Of a DNA stretch of 64,000 bases, positions 1 through 14,100 are shown in pieces; within the stretch, counting starts at the first letter, position 1; each line of letters begins with the position of its first letter. The stretch covers positions 3,846,001 through 3,910,000 of the forward strand of contig NC_088319.1 in the NCBI RefSeq assembly GCF_910592395.1, written 5' to 3'. The notes under the pieces are model-generated. The model was not told where the DNA came from. It saw only the letters and a program-made list of their open reading frames with translations, and did not search any database. Source of the DNA: Lineus longissimus (Eukaryota; Nemertea; Pilidiophora; Heteronemertea; Lineidae). A program made the position numbers and the translations under genes.

Positions 1-3000
1 TTAGAAGCAACTCTAATTCTTACCTGCAGTGTGTTGTAATGCGACAGTGCAGAACTTCATGATGTTGTCTACCGAGAGGCCAGACCTGTAACAGAAACGA
101 GTACCGTATTAGTTCAGGCCAGCGTTTACTGCAGCACTGCTTTGATAAATCAACGGTGACTCAATTCCCAAGCAACTGATTAAAGGTCTTGAATTTTTAT
201 GACCAAGGTGCCTCATAGCCTAATGGTTAACACTGCTGGCAAACATGCAACAGGGTCAGGGTTTGATTCTGTGGAGAACCTAGGATTTGATTCTGTGGAG
301 AACCTAGGATTCGATTCTGTGGAGAACCTAGGATTTGATTCTGTGGAGAAACTAGGATTTGATTCTGTGGAGAACCTCGGATTTGATTCTGTGGAGAACC
401 TCGGATTTGATTCTGTGGAGAAACTAGGATTTGATTCTGTGGAGAACCTAGGATTTCATTCTGTGGAGAACCTAGGATTTCATTCTGTGGAGAACCTAGG
501 ATTTCATTCTGTGGAGAAACTAGGATTTCATTCTGTGGAGAACCTAGGATTTGATTCTGTGGAGAACCTAGGATTTTGGTTCTGGATGCACCGGCGTGGC
601 TTTCAATGTACTAATATTCCTGGCTCTTCACAACACAACATCTGAATCTCCGAGGGCCTGTCAGATAAGACTAAAAGCTGTGGTCCCTTGTACCAGAGTG
701 TCTATGCCAGGGCAAGTAAAAGATACCACATAGGTGGGCAGTAGCCTATAGTGGACTCCATACCTCCGGCAAAAATAAAAAAATATCGTTTAAACAAATA
801 TGGCCAACCCCTAACAATCAACTAAAACAACAACAAACAAACATGGTTCATGCACCTGCACCTCTGCACATGCACCAATAGTGCACTTTTATATTTCAAA
901 ACTTTCCCTATGTATAATTAAGGACTTTAAAGAATACTAATAATCCTTTTACCCTTTCCAAAATGTAAAATGTAAAAAAGAAAGTACTTGGGAAATAAAA
1001 ACATATATTACAAAAAATAAAATCAAAAAAGGATTACGATGCCAGTAATGATGATGACGATGATGATATGTTCGCAAATTAAAAAGTTGGTGAATTTGCT
1101 CAGTTTCAATTGGCGGTAGGCTGAATTTGCATCATCTGCCAAAATCAAATGCCATGGTTTTATGCATCACAGTCGAAATGTTCATGCTTTTAAGTTCCTG
1201 TTTCAAAATGCTTTCGCCAAAATAAAAACGTCACGGAAATTACATGATTTTATACAGAAACTAGTTGTCACATACCCATTCAACGTGAGTTCGCGGTAGA
1301 GCTGATGAATAATCTCCGTGCGGCTGAGAGCAAGTCTTGGAGCCATCGTTAACTTGATGGGCTTCACACACTCGTGGGGAACAACATTGATGGGCTAAAA
1401 TTTAAAAAGAAGGATCACGAAATGAATTATTCTGCAATTACTCCTTGACTATATAAAAGCATGAACCATTACACTTTGTTGTTCGGTAAGATATTTACAC
1501 AATGATTCCAACTTCAACAAGTATTTTGAGGATTTGAGTTTACAGCAGAGGATTTGGTTTCCTGCCTCTGTGGAGAACCAGGAAGAGCCTTCTCTCCCTC
1601 CCCCCGCATCTGGTACATGCAAAGAAACAAATCTGGTATGTCTCTGGTGGAATATTGCCCAGTTTTACCCAATCGGGACCAATTGACTCGAGATCACTGT
1701 CTTGTCAGACAGAGACTTACCCGAACTTCTGGGAACTGTGCCATTTCGAGCGTGAAGCCCTTTGCAATATCACGGTGTCGAACAGCCTGCAAAGAAGTAG
1801 AGTTTTTTAAGTGCTAGTTACATTAATTTGACAGAATATTGGTACTTGTAAAATTTTTCAATTGTCATACTATCCGCCTGAAGGTACACGGAGTGATAGG
1901 TATGTCAATTTCATTCTGTGATATTTGTCTCCTTCTTCTTCAGCGTTCGCTCTGCACTCGGAGGTGATTTTCTCCAGGGAGTATTCCTCCTCCAAGACGG
2001 GATGAGCGTTTATGCATGCCACTACAGTTATGTGCCAATTGGGTAATTGGCCTTGCCGCCGCTGGTAATTTAACTTAGTGATTTATTTGGTATTTAAATT
2101 TAGCCACTTCGCCACTCTTTTTGGGTCTTGACTTGGTCCGTCTGGGTGCTCGAGTGTTTCCACCCAAAAGAAAACCATGCCACTTTGATGGAAGTTCGAG
2201 ATAGTTTGCCATTTTGTTGTGTCAATTTCCTGCCATAATTTAGCGAAACACAAGTGAGAATGAGGGTAACTATGATAAAGATGATGTATACACCTTTCCA
2301 GAAATGGGGCGCTGAGTGTCCGAAATAGTGATGTCATAAGGGGAAACTAGGCCTTATGGTGGAGGGACAAAGGAGATAGTCATGGTTGACCAACACACTT
2401 GAATGCCTTTAATGACGGACAAGGGGGAAACAGTTAGTTCCAATGCAAGCCACCAATTTCGGGAAGCATGTATAGAAGGCATTGTTGTACTGTTAGATAA
2501 ACCTGTGCTAAGATAGAGCCTGTAAATTAGGTTTTTGAGGATGCACATCCCTGCAAAGGTCACGTCAGTGTTGTTTCCATGATCCGATAGGTGGCACCAC
2601 TGAGGTGCTGCCTGTGCACTAAAATGATGAGTCTTTCAAATGAGATGTGAATTTTATTGATCTGTGGAAGGTTCTGCTGCCTTGAATCGGTTTTACATTC
2701 TATAAAGACAGGTTACTTTGGTTCCATTTGTCACAACTTCATGATGAAATAGTTTGTGCAACACAAGTCCATCTGTTCGGAACTGTTCAGGTGAAGGGAT
2801 TTCTTGTCCTAGAATATACCCCACATTTGTACAATTTATGCCTTGTGACTTATTGTCATTTTTGTATCTTTGTCGTTTTATGTGAATCAAAGTGAACTAA
2901 AGTGAATTAATGAGAATAAAGATTGACCAATACCATGAGATTTAGATGTGTTGGAATCGTTGTGTGAAGATAAAAGTTCTACGGCAGCCACAGGCCTAGT

Positions 3001-6000
3001 GAATACGACTTCGGTGAGAGATTGAGTCCATGCTCATGTTTCTCACTTGGTGGGGTCTTTAACCTGCCCTGGCAAAGACACCAGATACAAGGAACCTCGG
3101 TTTTAAGTCTCGTTCAAAGGACGGTGAAGGGCCAGGAATTTTAGTTCCTTAAAAGCCACGACGGTTCATCCAGAAATACAATCCTGGGTTCTCTCCGGGA
3201 TCGAACCTATTGCGTGGTAGCCAGCGGTTTTAACCACCAGGCTATGAGGCTCCTCGACTCAGAGCCTCAAAACTTGTTGTGAAGAGCCAGGAATTTTAGT
3301 TCCTTGAAAGCCACGCCGGTTCATCCAGAAATACAATCCTGGGTTCTCCCCGGGCCCTACTGCATGGTAGCCAGCAGTGTTAACCACTAGGGAGCTTCAT
3401 ATATTTGTGTTGACTTACAGTATTTCCAGTCTTCTGCAGCAGAGGGGCTAATGCTTTCTCAGCAGCTGTGTGAGTTTCGGGTTTATGAATTCTGAAAAAA
3501 GAACATTGCCTTGTTTATTCGACAAATAACATTCAGAAAATATTATTTCGATGTAATTGTTTTTTTCCTGTTTTACAACACCTAGCAAATCAGCAGGGGA
3601 TATTGATCCTGTCTGTGGAGAAAACCAACCTCATTTGCAAGGGAAAACTAAGAAGGCTTGGGATGAGTTTTAAAAAGTGCCTTACAAAGTTGTCTTATGA
3701 AATTAAATGAGGTGCACCTCATTTCTAGCCTGTCTCGCGGCTAGTTCACTTCCTTATCTTGTGAACAAATAGTTCAAACAGAAAATGTTAAGGTTTTTTC
3801 TGTGAACAATGAACAAATCTGGAGTTTTGCATTTTTCTGAAAGGTTTCAACATTTGCCACACTCTGCGGGTTGAATTCCTTTCAAAATCTGTTCAAAGGG
3901 CTCCTTCATTCATGACAATAACCAGATGGAAATACTTTCATTTTAATTTAACTACGCTTGTAAAGCTCACTTTCACAATTATCAGATGATTTCACAGACC
4001 ACAGCATAGGCATGCGGTGAGTGAACAAGCTATCAATTATTCATGGTGTTGGAAATGGAACGCAGAAATACTGATTTACCCAGGGTGTACCACTACACCA
4101 CACGAACTATCTTTACAACACTACTAATCCGACACCCAAAATTTCAATCATACATACTTATGTTGAATGATGAAGTCGGTGAGGATATATTTCAGCAGAT
4201 TCAACGCCGCTTTGAAAACCTACAAATAAAAGATGTGAATGACATAACTCTGACATGAACAAATAAATACACCTACCCCTCTATTTTCATGGCTATGAAT
4301 TTCAACAAAAATTTCGTTTTCAGAATTTACCACCACTTATAAAAATGGATGGGTTTTTCCAATGATGATTGAATAAGGTAAGTTACCTTTGCGTTTTGAC
4401 CCCTTACGGGACCTTGCCAAAATATTAGGTTTCCGAAAATAAAGTGGCTAAATACAGTAGGTAGCACACAGGCAGCCGGCCTGTGGTGCAGCCGGCCTGC
4501 GGTGCCGCCGGCCTGCGGTGCCGCCGGCCTGCGGTGCCGCCGGCCTGCGGTGCCGCCGGCCTGCGGTGCAGAAGGCCTGCGGTGCAGCCGGCCTGCGGTG
4601 CAGCCGGCCTGCGGTGCAGCCGGCCTGCGGTGCAGCCGGCCTGCGGTGCAGCCGGCCTGCGGTGCAGCCGGCCTGCGGTGCAGCCGGCCTGCGGTGCAGC
4701 CGGCCTGCGGTGCAGCCGGCCTGCGGTGCAGCCGGCCTGCGGTGCAGCCGGCCTGCGGTGCAGCCGGCCTGCGGTGCAGCCGGCCTGCGGTGCAGCCGGC
4801 CTGCGGTGCAGCCGGCCTGCGGTGCAGCCGGCCTGCGGTGCAGCCGGCCTGCGGTGCAGCCGGCCTGCGGTGCAGCCGGCCTGCGGTGCAGCCGGCCTGC
4901 GGTGCAGCCGGCCTGCGGTGCAGCCGGCCTGCGGTGCAGCCGGCCTGCGGTGCAGCCGGCCTGCGGTGCAGCCGGCCTGCGGTGCAGCCGGCCTGCGGTG
5001 CAGCCGGCCTGCGGTGCAGCCGGCCTGCGGTGCAGCCGGCCTGCGGTGCAGCCGGCCTGCGGTGCAGCCGGCCTGCGGTGCAGCCGGCCTGCGGTGCAGC
5101 CGGCCTGCGGTGCAGCCGGCCTGCGGTGCAGCCGGCCTGCGGTGCAGCCGGCCTGCGGTGCAGCCGGCCTGCGGTGCAGCCGGCCTGCGGTGCAGCCGGC
5201 CTGCGGTGCAGCCGGCCTGCGGTGCAGCCGGCCTGCGGTGCAGCCGGCCTGCGGTGCAGCCGGCCTGCGGTGCAGCCGGCCTGCGGTGCAGCCGGCCTGC
5301 GGTGCAGCCGGCCTGCGGTGCAGCCGGCCTGCGGTGCAGCCGGCCTGCGGTGCAGCCGGCCTGCGGTGCAGCCGGCCTGCGGTGCAGCCAGCCTGCGGTG
5401 CAGCCAGCCTGCGGTGCAGCCAGCCTGCGGTGCAGCCAGCCTGCGGTGCAGCCAGCCTGCGGTGCAGCCAGCCTGCGGTGCAGCCAGCCTGCGGTGCAGC
5501 CAGCCTGCGGTGCAGCCAGCCTGTGGTGCAGCCAGCCTGCGGTGCAGCCAGCCTGCGGTGCAGCCAGCCTGCGGTGCAGCCAGCCTGCGGTGCAGCCAGC
5601 CTGCGGTGCAGCCAGCCTGCGGTGCAGCCAGCCTGCGGTGCAGCAAGCCTGCGGTGCAGCCAGCCTGCGGTGCAGCAAGCCTGCGGTGCAGCCAGCCTGC
5701 GGTGCAGCCAGCCTGCGGTGCAGCCAGCCTGCGGTGCAGCCAGGCTATGGTGCAACCAGCCTGTGGTGCAACCAGCCTGTGGTGCAGCCAGCCTGTGGTG
5801 CAGCCAGCCTGTGGTGCAGCAAGCCTGTGGTGCAGCCAGCCTGTGGTGCAGCAAGCCTATGGTGCAGCCAGCCTGTGGTGCAGCCAGGCTATGGTGCAAC
5901 CAGCCTGTGGTGCAGCAAGCCTATGGTGCAGACAGCCTGTGTGATGCTGATCTTACAGAAAAACAACAATCCTTATCGAAATGATTTTTATACACAGGAA

Positions 6001-9000
6001 CAATACTGCAGTCTGCATTGGACATTTCTCCAGAACTTTAACATTTATCATGTATGATGATTTGCAACTCAAACACAGTTAGCTGGCATTAAAAAAACTG
6101 CGATTCTGGTACTAAAAAGGTGTTTTTGCCAGTGACTCTCGAGCAATATTCGAAATCTGACTACAATGTATAAACTTACCACTTCTGGTACTAGTAGCGT
6201 CTCCCCATTACCTATCTTTTTCAAAAGAAGAATTTCTTTCATGCTCATATCAAATTTACTCCACACTTCCCTCTTTCTATCTCAAACTCGACTTTTGTCC
6301 TAGTGAACATTTTTAAAATTCGAAGTCTAAAACTTACGGCAAATACTTCATCCTTGATACCACGGACAACCAGGTGTATCGCTGCACGCATCATAAACTT
6401 GGCATCCTCTCGTGTTGCGTCGTCAGGCAGTTCATGCATCTGTTTATAGATGGAGAGCAGTGCATCTTCACGGAACGACCACGTTTTAGAGTACGCCTTC
6501 GTCACAAGGGGAAGACCAAACACATCGATGACTGACGAAGCTTCCCGTAAATCTTTCTCGGTCATAGCTTCAGGTTCTCCAGTGATGGCTGGAAATAGAA
6601 TTCACTCTTCCTCATGTCTACGTCAGAAAGGTTCAAGAACTATCAGCTTAGGTCTAAGGAATAATAATCATTCCTAAACGCTTTGAGCAGATTTCAAGGT
6701 ACATTGTACATTCACCATGGACAAAAGCTATACAAGTGTGTATCATATTTCATTATTATCACCAAGATTATGTTTATTCTTGCCATCACCAACCTACCTC
6801 CTTGTCCATCATCATCTTCATCAAACGGTGCCTGGGCTCTGAAAAATGTCGAAAGCAAAAATGCAAGAAAACGATCGTGGAGCATCCCGATTAGAGGAAG
6901 CAAACTCTGCTCTAATTAATTGGTATTTTTTACGAATTAAGAATTATTTTATTTCGACAAACATGTCCTCAAGAACTATTACTGTAATGCTAATCATTGT
7001 CTCCAGTGTTCTACACAGGGTTTTCTCAAGGTAGGGTGGTACCCTTGATTTTCAAAACATTTTTCCAGTGAGCGACACAAGGTAGATTGACGAGCAATTT
7101 AAGGTCGGGTGGCCCATAGTAACCCTCTACAAAGTTCTAGAGCAAGGTAGGGTGGCTCTTTTAAGTTAGGGTGGTAAGCTGACAAGGTAGGGTGGGCCAC
7201 CCTGACAAATGGCCTTGTGGAGAACACTGGTCGCGCGCGACAAGTTTTTTTCATTACGATACTCTTGCAGGGTGAAGGTTTTAAATCAGTTTTGACAAGT
7301 TTCATAGTTGAGTTGTTGGTTTTAGAGGCAAACTTGTTACATCGTATTATACGCAATGCCAGTGATGTAATGTATGTAATTGAAATAACAGGAAATACAC
7401 ACAGTTAACATATTAAAGGGGGACTATAGGCAGGAGCAAAGGGGCTACTTAGGCCATCTTTTCAGATGACTAATTATACATTGTAAGGGCACAGGGTCAG
7501 GTTAGATTCAGCACTAAATATATTCCTCGTACAAGTGAGAATAGTTTGACGCCCTGTGAGATGTGAGAGACCCCTATTGGCGACTTCGTGTAACTTTATC
7601 TTGCCTGCCTAGCTGCTGCCTATATTGTCCCTTTAAAACTGATTTGATATTGAATTTTTATCTGAATGAAATGAAATGCAAAAATTAACAAAATAGTCAC
7701 AAATTAGACTTCAAAGATCTGGAGAAATATTACACTCTATGTTGCACATGATCTGGCAGGTATTAATATTACAGCCACACACAAATTTGGAATGGGGTAA
7801 AGGGTAAAGAAGGATAAAGGTTTTAAAAAGGTTTAAGTTGGTAAGGAGTATTGATGAAAGGTAAACCGAATATTAACTCAGCTCAGTTTCTAACCCCTGG
7901 CTACTGTCAAACATGATACATTCACTGCATCAAATTTTTACGCAATCCTGAACCAAAACAGACCAGAGAGAAGTAAAACAAAAAGGAAAAAAAATGATCG
8001 GAATTGGGTAATTTCAAATATGACGAAAGTCCTTCTTACACTATGTGAGGTGAGAAACACCACTGCCTTGACAAGCTTGGTGAACCATTCATGCCATCAC
8101 TGCTCATAAAAATCATTTTTCCTTTTTGTTTTTGCAACCAAGTAATTTATTTGATCCGAGGTCGACACATACAACAATTTATTCAAAAACAATCTAATAG
8201 AGATTAAGGGCCCCGAAAATCTTTTTTTCAAAAACCGTTTTTCCGTTTCTTGATTTTCCAAATTCCTTGAATGAATCCAAAAATCCAGACAACCTCTCAA
8301 AATCTGCTTTCTAAACCTGGAAACACTATTTAAAATTCCATTTTCAAAATGGACAAAGTCCATGTTTTGAAAGGCAAGTTCCGTGTTCATATTCCAATTT
8401 GCGGATTTTTGGGGGCCCTACATACATGTATAGACAAAAGCATCATGGGAAAATGGGAACAGATAATATCAGAATGAGGTATTACTGTTATCAGGCAAAA
8501 TATCTTAAAAAAACAACAAGTTAGAGATAGACAAGATAGACGAGATAAGAGATGCTGCTTATGGAACCAGCCACAGCGTGACAGGGCGCTGTCACTAGTG
8601 TGAGCAATGAAACCATGATTTTTGTTATTTCTATAGTTGTCCTAGGACTGATGAAGATGAACATTTAGTTGAACATTTTTAAACGCTACACAAACATGAT
8701 ATAATTCCAAATTCAATTATCAAACTTGACATCATCTGGTTTTACTGCTCATGGTATTAAGCCGTCTGCTGTCCTGCTGGTTCCATACATCAAGTACAAC
8801 GAGAGCAAGAAATTATAATGATTAATCATACCAACACAAACCAGGTGAGATGTTTTATTATGGTGTACTAGTGACACAATTGTGCGAGTTTGAAATTGAA
8901 AGTGAGACCCTCTTTCCTAGTTCATAGAATAAATTGCCACAAAACCCTCATGTCAAGTTTTTGTAATTTCCATGCATTCTCTGCGAAAAGGAAAGACATG

Positions 9001-11140
9001 CAAATTAACTTCTAAGTCATTCCAATCAAGAAGGCAAGAAGGAGACACGGAAATATCATACATATCTCAGTAACTTTTTCTCCGGAAATACTTGCAAGGA
9101 GCCAAATCGACCATGGTATATATACCCAGTTACAACTGACATTCCACCAGTATTCGTTCCACCAACCTACGCTCTGGGGCCACCTAAGCTGGATGCAGCT
9201 TACACACTCGTTGCATGTGTATCACCGACACTGATAAGGTTGATGCGTATGTCACAAGTAATATGCGCAAAACATACTGTGATCATACAGTGCGAAAGTG
9301 CACACAAGTTGCGTGCAGCTCATCCAAATGAACACACCAATTGTGGTTGGAGTATTCATGCAACCTGCCAGTGGGGTTGTGCATAAATTGTATGTAAATT
9401 ATGTAACGCTAGGAATGTCAGTTGTGACTGGTACTGTATTAAAGTCCCCATAAACACATCGCCAGTGACCAGATACATAAACCATGGATTTTGAGGTAAG
9501 AGCTGTTCGTTGATGGTACCAGGAATTGACGACTGAAGTCTGCTGTGATGTCAACATCATGGAAGAACCTCATTTCTTTACTTGAAATCAAAACTGGAAA
9601 GAGTGCCTCACCATCTCTTCTGAAATAGACATTCTCTCAATCTGAAACATACCTAGCTGTCACAGGCAAGGACCTGACCTCTTGCTCAACGAGAGAGTCT
9701 CGCGCAGTGGCAATAGGACTACTGCCCCTGTCTGTCACAGGGGTCTTCGGTGGAGGTGGAGGGGGCCCTCGAGCCGTCAGAGGGACAGGACTCGGGGACG
9801 CTGGCAGGGGTTCTCTGTTTATAATACAATGTGATGTAGCGGTTAGACATGGACTACAAGCGACTATTTACAATTGCTACTACGAGTGCGTCCATCCAGT
9901 TAAGTGAGGCTAGTTTTCTAGGCATATCCATACGTTAGCTCAATATATAGTATAAGACCCATGCTCACTTAACTCGGCTGACACAACCAGCAAGAACCAA
10001 GTTATGACGGTGTCATGCTCAAGACAAAGACAAAACATAAAATTTCTGATTTTATATGAAGTTTAGCAACTCCAGACAGAAATAGCAAATGTTCATTAGT
10101 GGAATTTCTGTAAAAGCTTTGTCCTAAGCCATTTAGCACTCGAGCGTTTTAATTGTTTTTCCATCCGTTCCTCCAGAAAAATGCCAAAAAATTGCTAAAA
10201 ATGAGCAATTTCAACATGAAATTTGTAGTATTACTTGTCAGTAAACAGAAAACTCCATAACTGAGCAGAAGTTCGGCTCCGAACATCGGCTCAAGTAGAA
10301 ACAATGTTTCGATTCAGAACTCCATGTCAGAATGAGATGTCACCTAAATCGCGGGTGTCCACAGCATTTGAAGGAAACGCTGCGGGCGTCCACGGGCATT
10401 TGGAGGGCTAAAGGGTTAAAGGCCCAATGGAGCTTACCGCTTGTGCATGACACCGAACCACAACTGACCTTGTTACCAGTGGGTTAAAAAATTCAGCATT
10501 CAAAAGCAACTAAAGCAGCAATCTGAAGCTAAAAATAAACATTCATCATGCACCTAAAACAGGGTGTTCTACGATATCCAACCTGCAAACCGATATACAG
10601 GAAGAAAGTATGTCTTTTTGCGGAAATGTCTGACATCGCAACATGAATTTCATCACACCCTGTATACCATGTTTACAAACTGGATTGATCTGTACAACAG
10701 GGAGAGGTTCATCAGGTCGTTTATGTAACAATAATACAGAATTCTAAAAAAACGGGATTTAGAACGAACCGCACTTTACAGTGTAATGCACTATGCGCAA
10801 ACGAAGCCTCGTTTTGAATTCAGCGGTTATGGTTAGGCAATATAACCGCTTGGGTTGGTACAAAATGTGGAAACAATCAAAATGCATTTATTAAACCACA
10901 TTCTTGTTTATAAAGATATTTTATAAGGACATTACTACCGAACTGTTGGTATTGATTTAAGGAATTGATACCTCCCTGGAGGTATTGGTTGTCTCACCAA
11001 AACCGCGAAGGTGGAGCTAAAATGTGGACTAAAACCGAGGCCGAGGTTTTGGCCAACATTTCAGCTCCACCCGAGAAAGGTCAAGCTCTCCCCTTGTAAC
11101 AGTTTGACATATATTGATCAAGGGCGGGTCCGTAGCTAGA

Positions 11141-11173
<33 letters not shown>

Positions 11174-14100
11174 ATGTAAAGCACCTTGAAGTGTTTTACA
11201 AAAGGCGCTATATAAATTGTTTTAATAATAATAATAATAATCTCTACATTGAGGGTACATACACAACCTGTCTGTCAACACCCACTAACCATGCTGCAGG
11301 CAAACAATATAGCTATCCCAACAACCACGAGAGTGTTCTGGCCTGAACCACCGAGGGAGACAATCGGTCCTACAAAACACCGTCCTACAAAACGCGTGCA
11401 GACAACCATAACCTTACCTGGGTGATGGAGTTCTTGTTTTAACACTAATAGTAGTTTAAGATAACGTTACACATACACGTAGAAGATTTGTATCTAGACA
11501 GATGTTCTCTGAATCATTTTGAAAACTGATAAAAAATCTGGCATCAGGAAAGAAAAGGGTATCATATCATACAACACATTTAACCAAACCTGCACACCCA
11601 AGAAGTCTATTTCACTTTATCAAAAATTCATTGAAATACAGAAGAACCTATCTATTAAGGACACCCTATGGACTGATAAGTGCTGTTTTTAATAGAGAGG
11701 TGTCCTGATTAGAGAGGTCAAATTGAATAGAAACAACCAATTTGGGACCAAAACTAGTGTCCTTATTAGAGAGGTGTCCGCTAATAGAGGTTCTACTGTA
11801 CATGTATGATACTCAACATATTTCTCAACTTTATGGAAGAATATATCATTCTCATTGACAAGCTTATTTGAAGTGAACGTGTCAGAAAATGCCTCCACTA
11901 GTCTGTATCAGTGTATGTGACTATTTGATTTGATTAACCATTGTCAGAAACACTTTTTGTAAACTATCCCCAACAATTAAAAAACGGTCAAGGGCCATTA
12001 TGCTCACTGTATAGATATTTGGTGATTAGGAATTCATCCTGATTTAGAAACATGCTACATGTATAGTAAATAGGTCAAACCAAAGTCGATATATGATGTG
12101 ATGTATTGTTGCTTGGAGTACCTACCATAAAATATCATTGAAAATGAAAACAAGTCATTAATATTAAAGCGAGATATTGCACTTTTTACCATTTTTAGTT
12201 TTGGCCACATACGTCACAACCTTATTAATATGCATGAACTGACGTCATAAGGAACATGCGTCAACAGCTCCTTAAATAATGCCTACCAATGAGAAAATCC
12301 TCGTCAGCCATCTTTTTCTGCCCGCTGCATGTACATGCGACAATTAGTTTCTTTTTGAATTTCTGAAATTTCCAAGGAAACTTTCGAAGATAAAGGTTTG
12401 TATTTACTCGTATCTGATTCAGAAGACTCAGGGGAAATGCCAGACATCAGACATTGCATGTGGGTTATTGTCAACTCCAAATGACAAGATGATTCCTAGT
12501 TCCTCGTCCATGATGCACACGCACCACATACATGCAATGTACACAAAAATCAATGATATAGCAAGCATAGATTACTCTATGCTTGATAATACTGATAGTT
12601 TATACTGATGGTTTGTACTGATAATACTGATGGTTTATACTGTAGATGTAAACATTTCACAGCTCTAGATCAATTTTGAGGGGGCTACTATTAAAATTGC
12701 AGCAGCCTGTAGATGTGTTCGACTGCGGGGGGGGGGGGGGGGGGGGGGTTAAGATGATGTCCTGCGAACCCAACAACTCTGTATAATCATTACTGGAGCA
12801 GAGATTGTGGAAAATTGCCATTTTGTGAACGTTCACATTTTATTCAAATCCATCATCTTCTCAACAGAATTCTCTGCAATTCTGTGCAATTCTATGTTAT
12901 TGTATGTCAATTAACGATCTGTGAACGGATAACAAAGTCCTTTTATCGTTCATCGTATATTTCCCTTGTTTCTTAGAACTGACTGTTGCTTTCAGATACC
13001 GTTTCAACAATGGATTCGGCATGGTCAAATGAAGAGGGACCTCCTGATATGACTTCTGTGAGGAGGAAACGATTGCCTTCTCAACAGGATGAAAGAGAAC
13101 AACAGAACAACCAAGACAGCCTTTTTTCGAGCGAGTCCAGTAAAGATGAATTGGAGTTGTCACAATCCACCCTAGATGAGTCCACTACTGCGGCCCTTTC
13201 TAGGGATCTTCCAGCTACTCGGACCACAACAAAAGGGACGATGCTGATGACACCTGATAACACTATCAAAGATGATGATGCATCAACAAACCAACTGACT
13301 ACCACAACAGCTGGACTGACAGAAATTAGTAAAGAAGTGGAAGACCAACAAGACCCTGAGAGCGAATCCGGGATAACTGTAGAAACGCCAGAGGCCTTGG
13401 GAGGTTTTGTAAAAAAAATTAAAGGTAGTCGGTTTGATCAAATTCGGGGTTGCATCTTGAAAGACTATGAGAACCACCATAAAGTCATTGATGGACAATA
13501 CTCAGAGGGTGTACATTACGAAAAAGACAGTGACAAACCGATAGGGAAGGGAGGCAGTGGAGAAGTTTGGAAGTGTATAGATAAAGAAACCAAGTCTGTA
13601 TTCTGTGTCAAGGAGGTGAGTGACATTTCCCCTTTTTTTCCCCAGGGGCCAGGAAATGGTTCAATATTCAATCGACCATAAAGAATACCTTAACTGGCAC
13701 TCCCTTTATTTTCAAGGCCTTATTTGTTGCTGTCTTCAGATTGCACTCCTATAATTTCAGCCAACGCATCCTCTCACAAAACTATTAGGCTCACAAAAAC
13801 AATGGCCACAAGGAATTTAATGTACATTATCATTATCCTGATAACCACAACACTGGCAAGTGCTGAGATGAATGTCTTACCTTTCATTCTAGGGTTTCTG
13901 TGAGGCTTGCACTTTTGTAACAAAATCATCTTCATCATTCCAGATTCTGTCACGTGAATTTGATCCCAAAGAGGTAACGCTGTGGCTTAAAGTCCAAAAC
14001 CATGATGGGTTCTGCAAGCTTCACGGGGCAATAGAACGAGATAAAGAAGGCCATCAGAAGGTTGTGATCTTGATGGAATATGGAGGGGAGACACTACGGA

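Noticed and set aside
199-645. A secreted or structural repeat protein GFDSVENL
   Set aside because: The 24-bp array lies inside a SINE; there are no splice signals or conserved flanks.
4327-4381. Missing CEP104 exon at about 4330-4382 (minus, 53 nt, LIQSSLEKPIHF)
   Set aside because: Length and phase fit, but joining to the next exon creates a TGA stop and the sequence does not resemble the human helix.
4483-6057. A 524-codon plus-strand protein (GAAGLRCSRPAV repeats)
   Set aside because: Produced by the stop-free 16-bp array; equally long frames exist in the other frames and strand.
6178-6237. Missing CEP104 exon reading LLLKKIGNGETLLVPEV
   Set aside because: Ends in phase 0, which does not fit the next exon, and has no homology.
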